A stretch of 64,000 nt of DNA, taken from JTS-AC122 sp050246015. GTDB lineage: Bacteria > Planctomycetota > Phycisphaerae > Phycisphaerales > UBA1924. The stretch is from the NCBI GenBank assembly GCA_050246015.1, contig JBFWWU010000017.1, positions 22,304-86,303 on the forward strand, read 5' to 3'. Below are positions 1 to 9,260 of this stretch, piece after piece. Position numbers and translations under genes: made by a program. The notes under the pieces are model-generated. The model had not been told where the DNA came from, made no database searches, and saw only the letters and a list, made by a program, of their open reading frames with translations. Every line of letters begins with the position of its first letter. Position 1 is the stretch's first letter.

Positions 1-401
1 GCAAGATCGGCGTGTACATCTGCTACGACCGGCATTTCCCGGAGGGTGCGCGGGAACTGGGACTCGCCGGGGCCGAGATCGTCTTCAACCCCAGCGCGAC
101 CGTCGCGGGGCTGAGCGAATACCTCTGGAAACTCGAGCAGCCGGCGCACGCGGCGGCGAACCAGTACTACATCGCGGCGATCAACCGCGTCGGCGTCGAG
201 AAGCCCTGGAACATCGGCGAGTTCTACGGGTCCAGTTACTTCGCTGACCCGCGCGGGCAGATCATCTCGCAGGCGTCGCGCGACAAGGACGAGGTGCTGG
301 TCGCCGACCTGGATCTTGAGTTGATCGCCGAGGTGAGGCGGGTGTGGCAGTTCTACCGGGATCGGAGGCCGGAGACGTACCGCAGCGTGGCCGCGATCTG
401 A
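1..401 (+). CDS. Nitrilase-superfamily carbon-nitrogen hydrolase, C-terminal part (5' end outside window)
   Basis: The reading frame is open from the window edge (first full codon at base 3), so only about the last 132 residues are present. The segment VYICYDRHFPE near the edge holds the nucleophilic Cys of the nitrilase Glu-Lys-Cys triad; the Glu and Lys would lie upstream. The end pattern (WQFYRDRRPETY) resembles N-carbamoyl amide hydrolases such as beta-ureidopropionase and N-carbamoylputrescine amidase, which release ammonia and CO2 from N-carbamoyl groups in pyrimidine or polyamine breakdown. The exact substrate cannot be decided from this fragment. It converges on the groES-like gene with only 5 bases between the stops. 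Confidence 0.85.
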   Translation, partial: KIGVYICYDRHFPEGARELGLAGAEIVFNPSATVAGLSEYLWKLEQPAHAAANQYYIAAINRVGVEKPWNIGEFYGSSYFADPRGQIISQASRDKDEVLVADLDLELIAEVRRVWQFYRDRRPETYRSVAAI

Positions 402-406
402 GTTTG

Positions 407-742
407 CTACGCCTTGTCCTCTTCCCCCTCGCGCCGGAAGACCGCGACGATGTCCTCGACCGGCACGACGAACAGTCGGTTATCCCCCTCGAACTCCACG
501 GGGATCGCGTGCTTGGGGTTGAAGAGGATCCGGTCGTACTTCTTCACCGGGTAGTTTTCGTCGCGGCCAACCTGCGCGGAGATGGCGACGATGCGCCCAG
601 TCAGGGTCGGGATCTCGATCTTGTCGGGCAGGTGGATGCCGGACTTGGTCTGCTTCTTGTCCTCGTCCTTGCGGATCAGGACGCGCGCGCCGATCGGCTC
701 GACAACTTCCAGTTTCGCCGCGGCTCGGTGGTCTTTGGCCAT
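407..742 (-). CDS. groES: GroES-like co-chaperonin (Cpn10)
   Basis: A 111-residue protein with the Cpn10 layout: an N-terminal strand (PIGARVLIRKDE), a mobile-loop region (KKQTKSGIHLPDK, about residues 29-41) and a C-terminal strand ending in VEDIVAVF. Cpn10 caps the GroEL cylinder in the cytoplasm. It is divergent: the loop lacks the usual GGI-V/L core and both ends carry extra charged residues. No groEL is nearby, so this is probably an extra, orphan copy, a situation known in planctomycetes. No CIRCE operator was seen upstream. The family call is firm; its pairing with a particular GroEL is unknown. Confidence 0.82.
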   Translation of the reverse strand: MAKDHRAAAKLEVVEPIGARVLIRKDEDKKQTKSGIHLPDKIEIPTLTGRIVAISAQVGRDENYPVKKYDRILFNPKHAIPVEFEGDNRLFVVPVEDIVAVFRREGEEDKA

Positions 743-818
743 GCGTCACTCTATGCGAGCCGATATGGGCCGGATCGCGCGGGCCGGAAGGGTGCGACCA
801 GAGTTGTTGGCGAGCATG

Positions 819-890
819 GAGTGGACCGGGCGTCCCGCCCGGCGTGGTGCGTGGTGCGCGAGTTTCAACGGGCGGGACGCCCGCCCCACT
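819..890. repeat. Intergenic palindrome with 15-bp perfect arms
   Basis: Perfect 15-bp inverted arms at 827-841 and 869-883 (CGGGCGTCCCGCCCG and its complement) are separated by 27 bases. Outside them the pairing continues imperfectly (GTGG on the left, CCAC on the right). It sits in the 196-base gap upstream of groES and downstream of the C39-like gene, has no T-tract and codes for nothing convincing. It may be a REP/MITE-like element or a transcript-end hairpin. Confidence 0.6.
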
Positions 891-938
891 GTTCTTTCTC
901 ACGTGCCAATCACTCGGGTCACACCCGCGGCATGGGCG

Positions 939-1766
939 CTATCGCTCCTCCAGCGTGATTGCCTGGCGCTTCCATTCCTTCATGAAGTCCTTCATCGTGA
1001 TCTCGCGCCGGCCGTTCAGCGGGTCCCCGATCACCACGGTGTCGTCGCTGGCATCAAGCACCGGGACCATGTGCGAGACAAAGAACCCCCAATCGAGTTG
1101 CACCATGCAGGGCTTGCGGGCGTGCACGATCCCGCGCGCGTCCAAACGGTGGTAGACGGGCCGAAAAGGAGTGCCGGCGAGCTTTCGCTCCAGCGCCCAG
1201 ATCGTGCGTGAATCCGTGGCTCCGCCGCCGACCTGCGTATAGGCCAGGCGCGCCATCTCGGTTTCGCTCGCGTCGATGCCGTGGGCGCGGAGCATGGTGA
1301 CCATCGAGGCGGCGACGCAGGTGTACCCGGTGGTCTGCCGGCAGATGCCGTCGCGGGTCATCTTGGTCTGGCCCAGGTCGGGCACGCCGCCGCCGGGAAG
1401 GACCATCCACCAGCCGGCCTTGACGAAGTAGAGTGCGGCGACCGCGGTCAGCCAGCGCACGGCCCGCTGATCGGATGTCTTGGGCAAGTGCCGCGACGCC
1501 ACGCCGAAGAGCATGACCGCCGGGATCGCCAGGCCGGTCAGTTCGATGCACGCGACCAGGGGCGCGCCCAGGGCATTGATGAAGAGCACTGGAAAGAACC
1601 GCATGAGCGGCCAGACTAGCAGGAGCGCGAGGCTCGCGATGCACACCCCGATCCAAAGCGGGCGCCTGGAGCGCGCGATCAGCGGCGCCGCGAAGAACAC
1701 GGCTGCTGCTACGACCACTTGCACAATGAGTGCAACAATTGGAGTCACCGCCCACGATACGAACAT
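939..1766 (-). CDS. Membrane protein with C-terminal C39-like cysteine peptidase domain
   Basis: About 275 residues. The first ~115 residues form roughly five hydrophobic segments. The C-terminal half carries a papain-like C39 pattern: an upstream Gln (CRQTTGYTC, Cys near residue 149), a His in SHMVPV (near 233) and an Asp in IGDPLNG (near 245), spaced as in the peptidase domains of bacteriocin exporters that cut double-glycine leaders. There is no ABC ATPase here, so it is a stand-alone membrane peptidase or peptidase-like protein. The ATG at 1766 was chosen because the longer frame starts with a Cys/Arg-rich stretch that looks non-coding and reaches into the divergent sigma gene. The substrate is unknown. 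Confidence 0.65.
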   Translation of the reverse strand: MFVSWAVTPIVALIVQVVVAAAVFFAAPLIARSRRPLWIGVCIASLALLLVWPLMRFFPVLFINALGAPLVACIELTGLAIPAVMLFGVASRHLPKTSDQRAVRWLTAVAALYFVKAGWWMVLPGGGVPDLGQTKMTRDGICRQTTGYTCVAASMVTMLRAHGIDASETEMARLAYTQVGGGATDSRTIWALERKLAGTPFRPVYHRLDARGIVHARKPCMVQLDWGFFVSHMVPVLDASDDTVVIGDPLNGRREITMKDFMKEWKRQAITLEER

Positions 1767-1891
1767 CCATCCCGCGAAGTTGCAGGCGGAGCAGATTCCC
1801 CGGGGCACGGTGATCGCGGATTCCACCTGCAACCGCCGGCGATATCCCCGGCGGCACAGGCGGAACGCGTGTCTGATAAAGTGGCAATCAC

Positions 1892-2584
1892 ATGAACGAC
1901 CCGGGAGACACGCCGCCTTCGTCGGCCATGAGTGACGCGATGACACCGGACGCGCGGGACTTGCAGGCGGCCCGGCGAGGGGGGGATGCCGGGGCGCTGG
2001 CGTTCGCCCGGCTGTACGACCGTCATGGCGCGGTCGTGCTGGCTCTGTGTCGTCGTCACGTGCCGCGGGGACAAGGCGGGGATGCCGAGGCCGACGATGC
2101 GCTCCAGGAAACGTTCATCCGCGCGTTCCAGATGCTCGACCGGGTGGACGACCCCGAACGCCTGCGCTCCTGGCTCTACGCGATCGCTCGGCGCGTGTGC
2201 GCGGAGCGGCGGCGAGCGGCGACCCGGCGCACCCACCACGAATCACTGGGGGCAACCGTCATGATGAACATCGCGATGGAGTATTCGCCCCTGCCGGGTC
2301 GCGGGAAGAACGAGGTTCATGGCGCTCTGGGCGGCCCGCCCGCCGACGGCGCGGCCCACGCCGAGCAACTTGCCCGGCTCGATCTCGCTCTGGACCGTCT
2401 CTCCGACAGTGAACGACTGGCGATCCATCTCTATTACATGGATTCCGACCCGATCGCGGCCGCCCGCGAGGCGCTCGGCCTTTCCCGCAGCGGGTTCTAC
2501 AAACTGTTGTCGCGCGCCAAGGAGCACATCGCCGAACTGATGGGAATCACCGAGCCGGCGCATCCCCCCGCACAACAAACTTGA
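1892..2584 (+). CDS. ECF-family RNA polymerase sigma factor
   Basis: 230 residues. The sigma-2 region is recognised by ALAFARLYDRHG, the D-x-LQETFIRAF stretch and RLRSWLYAIARRV (about residues 35-110). The sigma-4 region is the C-terminal LSDSERLAIHLYYMD block plus a helix-turn-helix (ALGLSRSGFYKLLSRAKEHI, about 172-217). Between them is a longer than usual linker. ECF sigmas direct RNA polymerase to a small regulon and are normally held by a membrane partner. The large membrane protein that follows 65 bases downstream is the obvious candidate. The start could also be an internal ATG at 1928, since no clear ribosome site precedes either. Confidence 0.88.
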   Translation: MNDPGDTPPSSAMSDAMTPDARDLQAARRGGDAGALAFARLYDRHGAVVLALCRRHVPRGQGGDAEADDALQETFIRAFQMLDRVDDPERLRSWLYAIARRVCAERRRAATRRTHHESLGATVMMNIAMEYSPLPGRGKNEVHGALGGPPADGAAHAEQLARLDLALDRLSDSERLAIHLYYMDSDPIAAAREALGLSRSGFYKLLSRAKEHIAELMGITEPAHPPAQQT

Positions 2585-2649
2585 GTCTGCACTGAGATCT
2601 GTCCACGCGACACGTCACACTGAGATTGAACACGGGGAGGAGAACACGT

Positions 2650-5600
2650 ATGAACGACGGCACCAACGACAACCTGAACCGAATCACACCCGGCACCGAT
2701 GCCGCCGGCGGTGCTCCGCAGTCCGCGCCCGAACTCGAAGCGCTCTTGCGCCAGTGGCACGCGCAGAACGCCGCTCGCGCCGCCGCCGGCCGCGACCGTC
2801 TGCTCGCCGCCCTGCGCGCGGGGTCCGACGCCGCGCCGGGCGTCTCATCGGCCTCGTCCGATGCGTTATGCGATGCGGGGGCGGGGGCGCCCGCACCGGG
2901 GCGCATGACCCTCCCGTCGCTGATGGAAGAGATCGAGGGCCGCGCGCCGCGGTCAGTGTCCGATCACACCGTCATGCCGCACCCGCCGCACGATCGCCGC
3001 GGGACGGCCAATCGCTCCGTGCTCAGGAGAATCTTCATGAACCGGTATTCACCGCTCGCCGCGGCTGTGCTCTCACTCGCCTCGGTCATGGCGTACTTCG
3101 TGTCGATCAGCGGGCCCAGCGGTCTGAACGGGAGTCGCCCCGGCGACGGCGCGGGCGACATCCGGCTCGCCGTGGACAGCGAGAATCTCCGTCTGATCAA
3201 GCAGGCCTGCGAGGACCGCTACGTGATGGCGCCCGACGGCGGGCGTCTGGATGCGATCGACGGACTGGGGAACGTGCTGGGGCCGTGCATCCTCAAGCAC
3301 ACCGACGTGAGCGTCCAGGTCTCCGGCTTCCTCAGCCGCGTGAACGTCAAGCAGATCTATCTCAACCCGCACTCGGCCAAGGTCGAAACCGTGTACACGT
3401 TCCCGCTCTCCGAGCGGGCCGCGGTGGACCGCATGACGATGACGATCGGCAACCGCGTGATCGAAGGCCAGGTCAAGGAGCGCGCCGAGGCGCAGCGCAT
3501 CTACCAGGAAGCCAAGGCGCTGGGGCGCGTGGCGAGCCTGCTCGAACAGGAGCGCCCGAACATCTTCACGCAGTCGATCGCGAACATCGAGCCTCAGGCC
3601 GAGGTGGCGATCGAGATTTCCTACGTGGAAGTGCTGTCGCCGCGCGACGGGGTGTACTCGTTCACGTTCCCGACGACGATCTCGCCGCGCTACATCCCCG
3701 GCGAGATGCGGACCTGGGAAGCCTCACCGCCTCGCCCGCGTCCCGAACTGCCCGAACTCCCGCCGGGGTTCCGTCCCCGCCGTGGGATCACGCTCATCGG
3801 GCCGGCGTCGGTGGTGGAGATGACCGCCGGGGACACGTCGCACTCGACGCTCCTGGCAACGGACCTGGCGCGCGAACTGGTCCGCGCCAAGCCCGTCTTC
3901 CCGATCCCGCCGACCCGCGCGACGGTGTGGTACAACTTCGTGGTCCGCTACGACGACGGATCGCGGGAAACCGGCACGCTCTACACCAGCGGCGCGGGCT
4001 CGGTCAACAACCGGTGGTTCTACTCTCCGGAACTGGCGCGGCGCGCGGGTAATCCGTGGCCGCCGGCGCCGATCGTCGAGCAGCCGATTCCAGACGGGCA
4101 CCCTGGTGCGGCGCCGACGACCGCGGTCCCCGACGCCGACCGCATCACGCCAATGCCCGTTCGTCCCGATCAGCGCGCCGGGCACGACATCTCGATCACG
4201 GTCAGCATCGATCCGGGCGGCCCCGGCGTCTACGACGTGAGTTCCGGTTCGCACACCATCGCCACCCAGAGCGCGGGGGAGTTCCTGCGCCCGCCCGCCG
4301 GCGATGACGGCGCGGGCCGCGGCGTGCCTCGCGTCGCGGTGCGCCTCGCCGGCGAGCGCGACATCCCCAACCGCGACTTCAACCTGACGTGGAAGGTGAC
4401 GAGTTCGATCGACCAGCCGATCGTGCTGACGCACACCGGCAGCAAGGAACAGGGCAACTTCTTCTTCGTCAGCCTGCTCCCGCCGGCCCGGGCCGAGGAT
4501 TCCCTCGCCGTCCCGCGCGAGATCATGTTCGTGCTCGACCGCTCGGGCTCGATGAAGGGGTTCAAGTTTGAACAGGCCAAGGCGCTGATCGACGCGACGC
4601 TCGCGACGATGCGGGCGACGGACACGTTCAACGTGCTGTGTTTCAGCAACAACTTCGAGACGCTCTGGCCGACGCCGCGCCGCGCGACGCCGGAGAACCT
4701 CGCCGAGGCCCGCGCGTTCTACAACCGCGAGGGCGCCGGAGGCGGGACGGAGATGCTCAAGGTCATCGGCGCGGCCCTGTCGCCCGGCGTCGGCCCGGGG
4801 CAGCCCACACCGCCCCCTCCGCCGCCGATCCAGGTGATTTCGCCGGAAAACCTCGCCAACCTGCCCGCCGACGGGCGCGACGTCATCGTCGATGTCCCGC
4901 GAGGCCGGCTCGACAACCTGGACGATCAGGGCAACGACCGGCTCCCCAATCGCCTCATCCGGATGAACGGCATGCCGGACCTGAAGGTCCGCATCCGCAA
5001 CAGGCTCTTCGCGATCATCGCGCCCTCGATCCGCCTGGCGGGCTCATGGGTCACCGAGAACGGCGAGCGGATCCTCAGCGTCACACAGGTCGACGCCGGC
5101 GGGAATGTGGACGGGGCGCCGCGCGCGGTGATCGAGCCCGCGCCCGTCAAGCCCATCCGCATCGTCGCGTTCATCACCGACGGCGAGATCGGCAACGACA
5201 TGCAGGTCCTGGACGCCATCCGACAGCACCGCGGCGATGCTCGCGTCTTCTCCTTCGCCGTCGGCGATTCGCCCAACCGCTACCTCCTTGACGGGATGGC
5301 CCGCCTCGGGCGCGGCGAGGTCGAGTACGTCCCCCTCAACTCCGACCCCGCCCAGGTCATCAAGCGCTTCGCCCAGCGCGTCTCCACGCCCGTCCTCACC
5401 GACATCGCCGCACAGTTCTCCCCGAACCTGCGCCCGCTCGTCCAGCCCGGCGATACCTACACCGCCCTGGGCGGCGGAGGCGGGGCGGGCGAGCGCGTCA
5501 GCGACTTCGAGTTCATCCCCGACCTCTACGACCAGAAGCCCGTCATCATCGTCGGGCGTTACACCGCGCCGGGCTCGGGCACGCTCACGCTTTCGGGCAA

Positions 5601-7875
5601 CACCGCCTCCGGCCCCTGGTCGCGCACCGTCACCCTCGACCTGCCCGAGAGCCAGCCGCAGAACAACACCATCGCCACCCTCTGGGCTCGCACCAAGGTC
5701 GAGTCCATCATGGATTTGAACCTGACCCGCGCCCAGCAGGGCACCATCGCCGCCGATCAGCGCGGCCAGATCGTCTCCATCGGCGAGTCCTTCAACCTCG
5801 TTACCCAGTACACGAGTTTCGTCGCCGTTGATCGACTCCGCGTCACCATCGGCGGACGGTCGCGCCTCGTGCAGATCCCCATCGAGTTCGAGCACGGCGC
5901 CGAATGGTCCGGCTACTTCGGCGGCCCGCCGCTGCGCCGAGACTATGACGACGCCTACCTCGAAGGCGGCGCCGGCATGGATGGCGTGGATCAGAACGGC
6001 GCCAGTCGGTTCGGCTCTTCGCTGAACTATGTCCCCGGCAACTGGGTCGGCACCGATATCGCCAGCGCCGCTCCCGGCTCGAAGGATGCGCCGCGTCTGC
6101 GCGTGGCGTTTGCATTCGATGAGGTCCCGCAAATTGACGTAGAGGCACTGCTCAAATCGGAAGTCAGCGCGCGGGCCCTTCAACCCGTGCTCGGCGATGC
6201 AGCCGTGGGGTTCGATCCAACCGTCGCGGTGGTACCCGGATTGACCCGTCTGGACGCGGGGACCAACGTCTTTTACATCGCGCCTCAGCCGCTGTCCAAT
6301 GCCGCGGTCACCGACTACAGCATGATGAGCGCGCTGCGGCGTGAAGACATGCTGGTGAACAGCGCCAACACCCAGCCGACCTCCGGCGTTCCAGCCGAAC
6401 GTTCACGCGCGTACGCCCAGCTCGGCGAGGCGGTCCGCGAGAAGCAGCGATCAGTGCGAACGCCCGGCGCCCCGGCCGATGCTGGCGGCGCACCCGCCGC
6501 GGGCGCGCCGGGCGCCGCCGCGACGCCCGCGAGCAAGCCGGATGCCTCAAAGCAGAGCAGCGACCACTTCGACTTCCGCGGGCGCGGGGCCCGTCGCGAA
6601 GAGCCTCGCCAGGGAGTCGTCCAGAGCCCGACCCCGCCGCCGGCGTCTGAGCCGGCGCCCGCCAAGTCGGCGCCTCCTCCGGCTCCTTCGGGCGGGGGCG
6701 CGGGCGGCCCCGCGCCGGCATCTCCCGCTGATCGCAACTCCACCATTGCGGAGAAGAAGGACGCCGCGCCGGCCGAGAAGGAAACACCTTCCGAGCGCAG
6801 CCCCCGCGACAGTGCAGGCGCCAAGCGCCCGGCAGACGCGAACGAAGCCTCTCCCGAAACAGGACAGTCCAACCGCCAGGACAAACTGAACCCCGCCGTC
6901 GATCTTGGTCGCCCGGTCAACGAGACGGCCCCGGCAGGCAATACACCGGCCGCGGTCGCCGATGCCCAGCCGATCTCACCCGCCGAGCAGTTGGGCCGGT
7001 TCATTGAGACCGCCCAGCGCGCCACCGACCCCGCCGAGCGCTTCAGCCGCGTGACGATCGAGCCCGCGGGTGATCAGGCACTCATTGATCGCTACCTCAA
7101 CGACCTTGACGATCAGGCCCGCTCGGCGGTGGCGGCTCTGGAACAGGCAATCGCCCAGTCCGACGCGGCCGCCACGTTCGACCAGGCGATTGATGCCGCA
7201 CCCACCGGTGTCCCTCCGGACGCCGGGGACAAGCCAGCCGATCCCGCCCGCACGTCGCACGACGCGGCCAAGACCGCCTCGGCGACGCCGGCTGAATCCG
7301 CCTCACTCCCCCCCGCTCCCGTCGTCCGCCCCGTTCGCCGCGAGGAAGTCGCGATGCATGTTGCTTCCCTGGCCAAGCGACACAGGCTCGACGACGCGCG
7401 CACCTGGGCGGCCACCTTCGCGCAGGTCGCTCCCGACTACGACATCGCCACGAAGATGCTCGCCGTGCTCAATGACGAGTCGTTCAAGGACTCGCATCGC
7501 GAGGCCGCGGTTGTCATGCTCGGCGAGCAAGCCGCCCACCAACTCGCCGCGCTCGTCCGCGAGGCGCGAATCCGCGCGGTCGTCGAAGAGTCGCTCGTTC
7601 CCTTCGCGCTCGGCCAGGGCTACCCGGACGTTCTCGGCCGGCTCTTCGACGGCCCGTTCCCCGAGCACGGCGTGATGATCGAGGGCGGCCTCGCCGTCAG
7701 CCTCGTGGTGCGCGATACCGAGGTAGACACGCTCAAGAAGTTGGGCGAGGCCGGGCTGCGCGTCGAATCGCACGACGCCGCCGCCCGCGTCGTCGTCGGC
7801 GTCATCCCGCTGGGCCGACTCGACGACCTGGCTCTCGTCCCCGCGGTGCGCAAGGTCGAGATGATGAGGGAATAG
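2650..7875 (+). CDS. Giant single-pass membrane protein with VIT and VWA domains, likely sigma-factor partner
   Basis: 1741 residues from the ATG at 2650, which has a strong GGGGAGGAG ribosome site; an earlier TTG is less likely. Order: a cytoplasmic N-terminus (1-130) with a short helical, Arg/Ala-rich segment like an anti-sigma region; one membrane helix (~132-152); a VIT domain (~214-350, including the LSRVNVKQIYLNP strand and YTFPLSERAAV); a von Willebrand A domain starting near 623 with an intact MIDAS motif DRSGS and a distal TDGEIGND near 842, interrupted by a Pro-rich insertion; then a long Ala/Pro-rich tail (~1280-1560) and a last globular region (~1563-1741). VIT-VWA proteins bind ligands outside the cell through a metal. 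Coupling to the preceding sigma factor suggests envelope sensing; that role is inferred. Confidence 0.85.
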   Translation: MNDGTNDNLNRITPGTDAAGGAPQSAPELEALLRQWHAQNAARAAAGRDRLLAALRAGSDAAPGVSSASSDALCDAGAGAPAPGRMTLPSLMEEIEGRAPRSVSDHTVMPHPPHDRRGTANRSVLRRIFMNRYSPLAAAVLSLASVMAYFVSISGPSGLNGSRPGDGAGDIRLAVDSENLRLIKQACEDRYVMAPDGGRLDAIDGLGNVLGPCILKHTDVSVQVSGFLSRVNVKQIYLNPHSAKVETVYTFPLSERAAVDRMTMTIGNRVIEGQVKERAEAQRIYQEAKALGRVASLLEQERPNIFTQSIANIEPQAEVAIEISYVEVLSPRDGVYSFTFPTTISPRYIPGEMRTWEASPPRPRPELPELPPGFRPRRGITLIGPASVVEMTAGDTSHSTLLATDLARELVRAKPVFPIPPTRATVWYNFVVRYDDGSRETGTLYTSGAGSVNNRWFYSPELARRAGNPWPPAPIVEQPIPDGHPGAAPTTAVPDADRITPMPVRPDQRAGHDISITVSIDPGGPGVYDVSSGSHTIATQSAGEFLRPPAGDDGAGRGVPRVAVRLAGERDIPNRDFNLTWKVTSSIDQPIVLTHTGSKEQGNFFFVSLLPPARAEDSLAVPREIMFVLDRSGSMKGFKFEQAKALIDATLATMRATDTFNVLCFSNNFETLWPTPRRATPENLAEARAFYNREGAGGGTEMLKVIGAALSPGVGPGQPTPPPPPPIQVISPENLANLPADGRDVIVDVPRGRLDNLDDQGNDRLPNRLIRMNGMPDLKVRIRNRLFAIIAPSIRLAGSWVTENGERILSVTQVDAGGNVDGAPRAVIEPAPVKPIRIVAFITDGEIGNDMQVLDAIRQHRGDARVFSFAVGDSPNRYLLDGMARLGRGEVEYVPLNSDPAQVIKRFAQRVSTPVLTDIAAQFSPNLRPLVQPGDTYTALGGGGGAGERVSDFEFIPDLYDQKPVIIVGRYTAPGSGTLTLSGNTASGPWSRTVTLDLPESQPQNNTIATLWARTKVESIMDLNLTRAQQGTIAADQRGQIVSIGESFNLVTQYTSFVAVDRLRVTIGGRSRLVQIPIEFEHGAEWSGYFGGPPLRRDYDDAYLEGGAGMDGVDQNGASRFGSSLNYVPGNWVGTDIASAAPGSKDAPRLRVAFAFDEVPQIDVEALLKSEVSARALQPVLGDAAVGFDPTVAVVPGLTRLDAGTNVFYIAPQPLSNAAVTDYSMMSALRREDMLVNSANTQPTSGVPAERSRAYAQLGEAVREKQRSVRTPGAPADAGGAPAAGAPGAAATPASKPDASKQSSDHFDFRGRGARREEPRQGVVQSPTPPPASEPAPAKSAPPPAPSGGGAGGPAPASPADRNSTIAEKKDAAPAEKETPSERSPRDSAGAKRPADANEASPETGQSNRQDKLNPAVDLGRPVNETAPAGNTPAAVADAQPISPAEQLGRFIETAQRATDPAERFSRVTIEPAGDQALIDRYLNDLDDQARSAVAALEQAIAQSDAAATFDQAIDAAPTGVPPDAGDKPADPARTSHDAAKTASATPAESASLPPAPVVRPVRREEVAMHVASLAKRHRLDDARTWAATFAQVAPDYDIATKMLAVLNDESFKDSHREAAVVMLGEQAAHQLAALVREARIRAVVEESLVPFALGQGYPDVLGRLFDGPFPEHGVMIEGGLAVSLVVRDTEVDTLKKLGEAGLRVESHDAAARVVVGVIPLGRLDDLALVPAVRKVEMMRE

Positions 7876-7911
7876 CGGCGCGACGGCAGGTGGCCCCGAT
7901 CGTGACTGAAT

Positions 7912-7998
7912 GTGCCACTGATCGTGGGCAGGGCCAGTGCGTGTGGGCAGACGCGAGGCGGGGGACACCGATCGTGCAAAAGCCACGATCGGTGGCAC
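7912..7998. repeat. Nested palindrome in the 182-base gap before accA
   Basis: Outer arms GTGCCACTGATCGTGG (7912-7927) and CCACGATCGGTGGCAC (7983-7998) pair at 15 of 16 positions. A second, perfect 11-bp hairpin CACCGATCGTG/CACGATCGGTG (7966-7976 and 7984-7994, 7-base loop) shares the right arm, so two folds compete. A third GATCGTG lies just upstream near 7898. There is no T-tract. The GTGCCAC/GTGGCAC ends match those of the 133-bp repeats at the window's right edge. Confidence 0.65.
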
Positions 7999-8057
7999 AC
8001 CTGCACGTGCGGGCTTTCTACGATCTCCCGCGATGTCCATTCCTTCCGGGAGCGTTC

Positions 8058-9167
8058 ATGTCGTCCTTTTACCAACTCGATTTTGAGAAGCCGCTGGTCG
8101 AACTTGAGCGACGGATCGAAACGCTCGTGAACCGGCTCGATCGCGTCGGCGCGGAAACATCAGCGCCGCCCGCACCCGCCGCGCCGCAACCAGACGCCCT
8201 CGCCCGCGCCGCGGGCCTGGCCGTCGCCGAGGCCGAGCCCGGGTCCCTGGACGACCCCGGCTCGTCGCCGGAAACGTCGAGCGATCCCGTCGCACTGGCC
8301 CGGCAGATCGACAACCTGCGCGAGCAGCACCGCGCGACGCTCTCGCATCTCTACGCCAACCTCTCCGCGTGGGACACCGTCCGCGTCGCGCGCCACCCCA
8401 AGCGCCCCCAGACCCGCGATTACATCGAGATGATCGGCAAGGACTTCTGCGAACTCCACGGCGACCGGCGCTTCGGCGACGACCCCGCCATGGTCACCGG
8501 CTTCGTCCGCTTCGGATCGATCAAGTGCCTCGTCGTCGGGCATCACAAGGGCCGCTCCACCGCCGAGAAGATCGCCTGCCACTTCGGGTGCGCCCACCCC
8601 GAAGGCTACCGCAAGGCACTCCACAAAATGCAACTTGCCGAGAAACTCGGCCTCCCCATCGTCACGTTTGTTGACACGCCCGGTGCGTACCCCGGCATCG
8701 GCGCCGAGCAGCGCGGGCAAGCCGAAGCGATTGCCGTCAACATGCGCGAGATGAGCCGGCTCAAGACCCCGATCATCAGTCTGGTCATCGGCGAGGGCGG
8801 CTCTGGGGGGGCGCTGGGCATCGCCGTCGCCGATCACGTCGCCATGCTCGAATACTCCTGGTACTCCGTCATCAGCCCCGAGGGGTGCGCCGCCATCCTC
8901 TGGAAGCAGGCCAATGAGCAGACCAACTCCGCCGCGGCGGCTTCGCTGAGGCTCACCTCCAAGGACAACCTCGAACTCGGGATCGTTGATTCGATCATCC
9001 CAGAGCCGCTGGGCGGCGCGCATCGGGATCCCCGAGCCATCGCGTCCGCCGTCGAACGCTGGATCGTCGATCGCATCCAGGAACTCAAATCACACAACCC
9101 GGCGATCCTCCCACAGCACCGCTACGAACGCTTCCGAAGGATGGGATCGCTCCTGGAAACCGCGTGA
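8058..9167 (+). CDS. accA: Acetyl-CoA carboxylase carboxyltransferase subunit alpha
   Basis: 369 residues. With AccD it moves CO2 from carboxybiotin to acetyl-CoA, giving malonyl-CoA for fatty-acid synthesis in the cytoplasm. The carboxyltransferase core is clear: RDYIEMIGKDFCELHGDR, the FVDTPGAYPGIGAE block and the oxyanion-hole glycines GEGGSGGALG. The N-terminus is longer than usual by a ~50-residue Ala/Pro-rich insertion (residues ~35-80). The ATG at 8058 is preceded by GGGAG at good spacing, and the upstream extension of the frame runs through the palindrome, so it was excluded. accD is not in the window. Confidence 0.95.
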   Translation: MSSFYQLDFEKPLVELERRIETLVNRLDRVGAETSAPPAPAAPQPDALARAAGLAVAEAEPGSLDDPGSSPETSSDPVALARQIDNLREQHRATLSHLYANLSAWDTVRVARHPKRPQTRDYIEMIGKDFCELHGDRRFGDDPAMVTGFVRFGSIKCLVVGHHKGRSTAEKIACHFGCAHPEGYRKALHKMQLAEKLGLPIVTFVDTPGAYPGIGAEQRGQAEAIAVNMREMSRLKTPIISLVIGEGGSGGALGIAVADHVAMLEYSWYSVISPEGCAAILWKQANEQTNSAAAASLRLTSKDNLELGIVDSIIPEPLGGAHRDPRAIASAVERWIVDRIQELKSHNPAILPQHRYERFRRMGSLLETA

Positions 9168-9260
9168 TCGACCATTCTTGTCCGAAATCTCGGCATTTAC
9201 ACGACCTGAATAGGTGTACATTCGCGCGAAAACGGGGTACTTGTTCGTATCTCGTATGTA

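Noticed and set aside
7991..8005. Sigma-54 promoter at TGGCAC motifs in the palindromes
   Set aside because: The matching GC-half (TTGCA/T at the right spacing) is missing in every copy checked.
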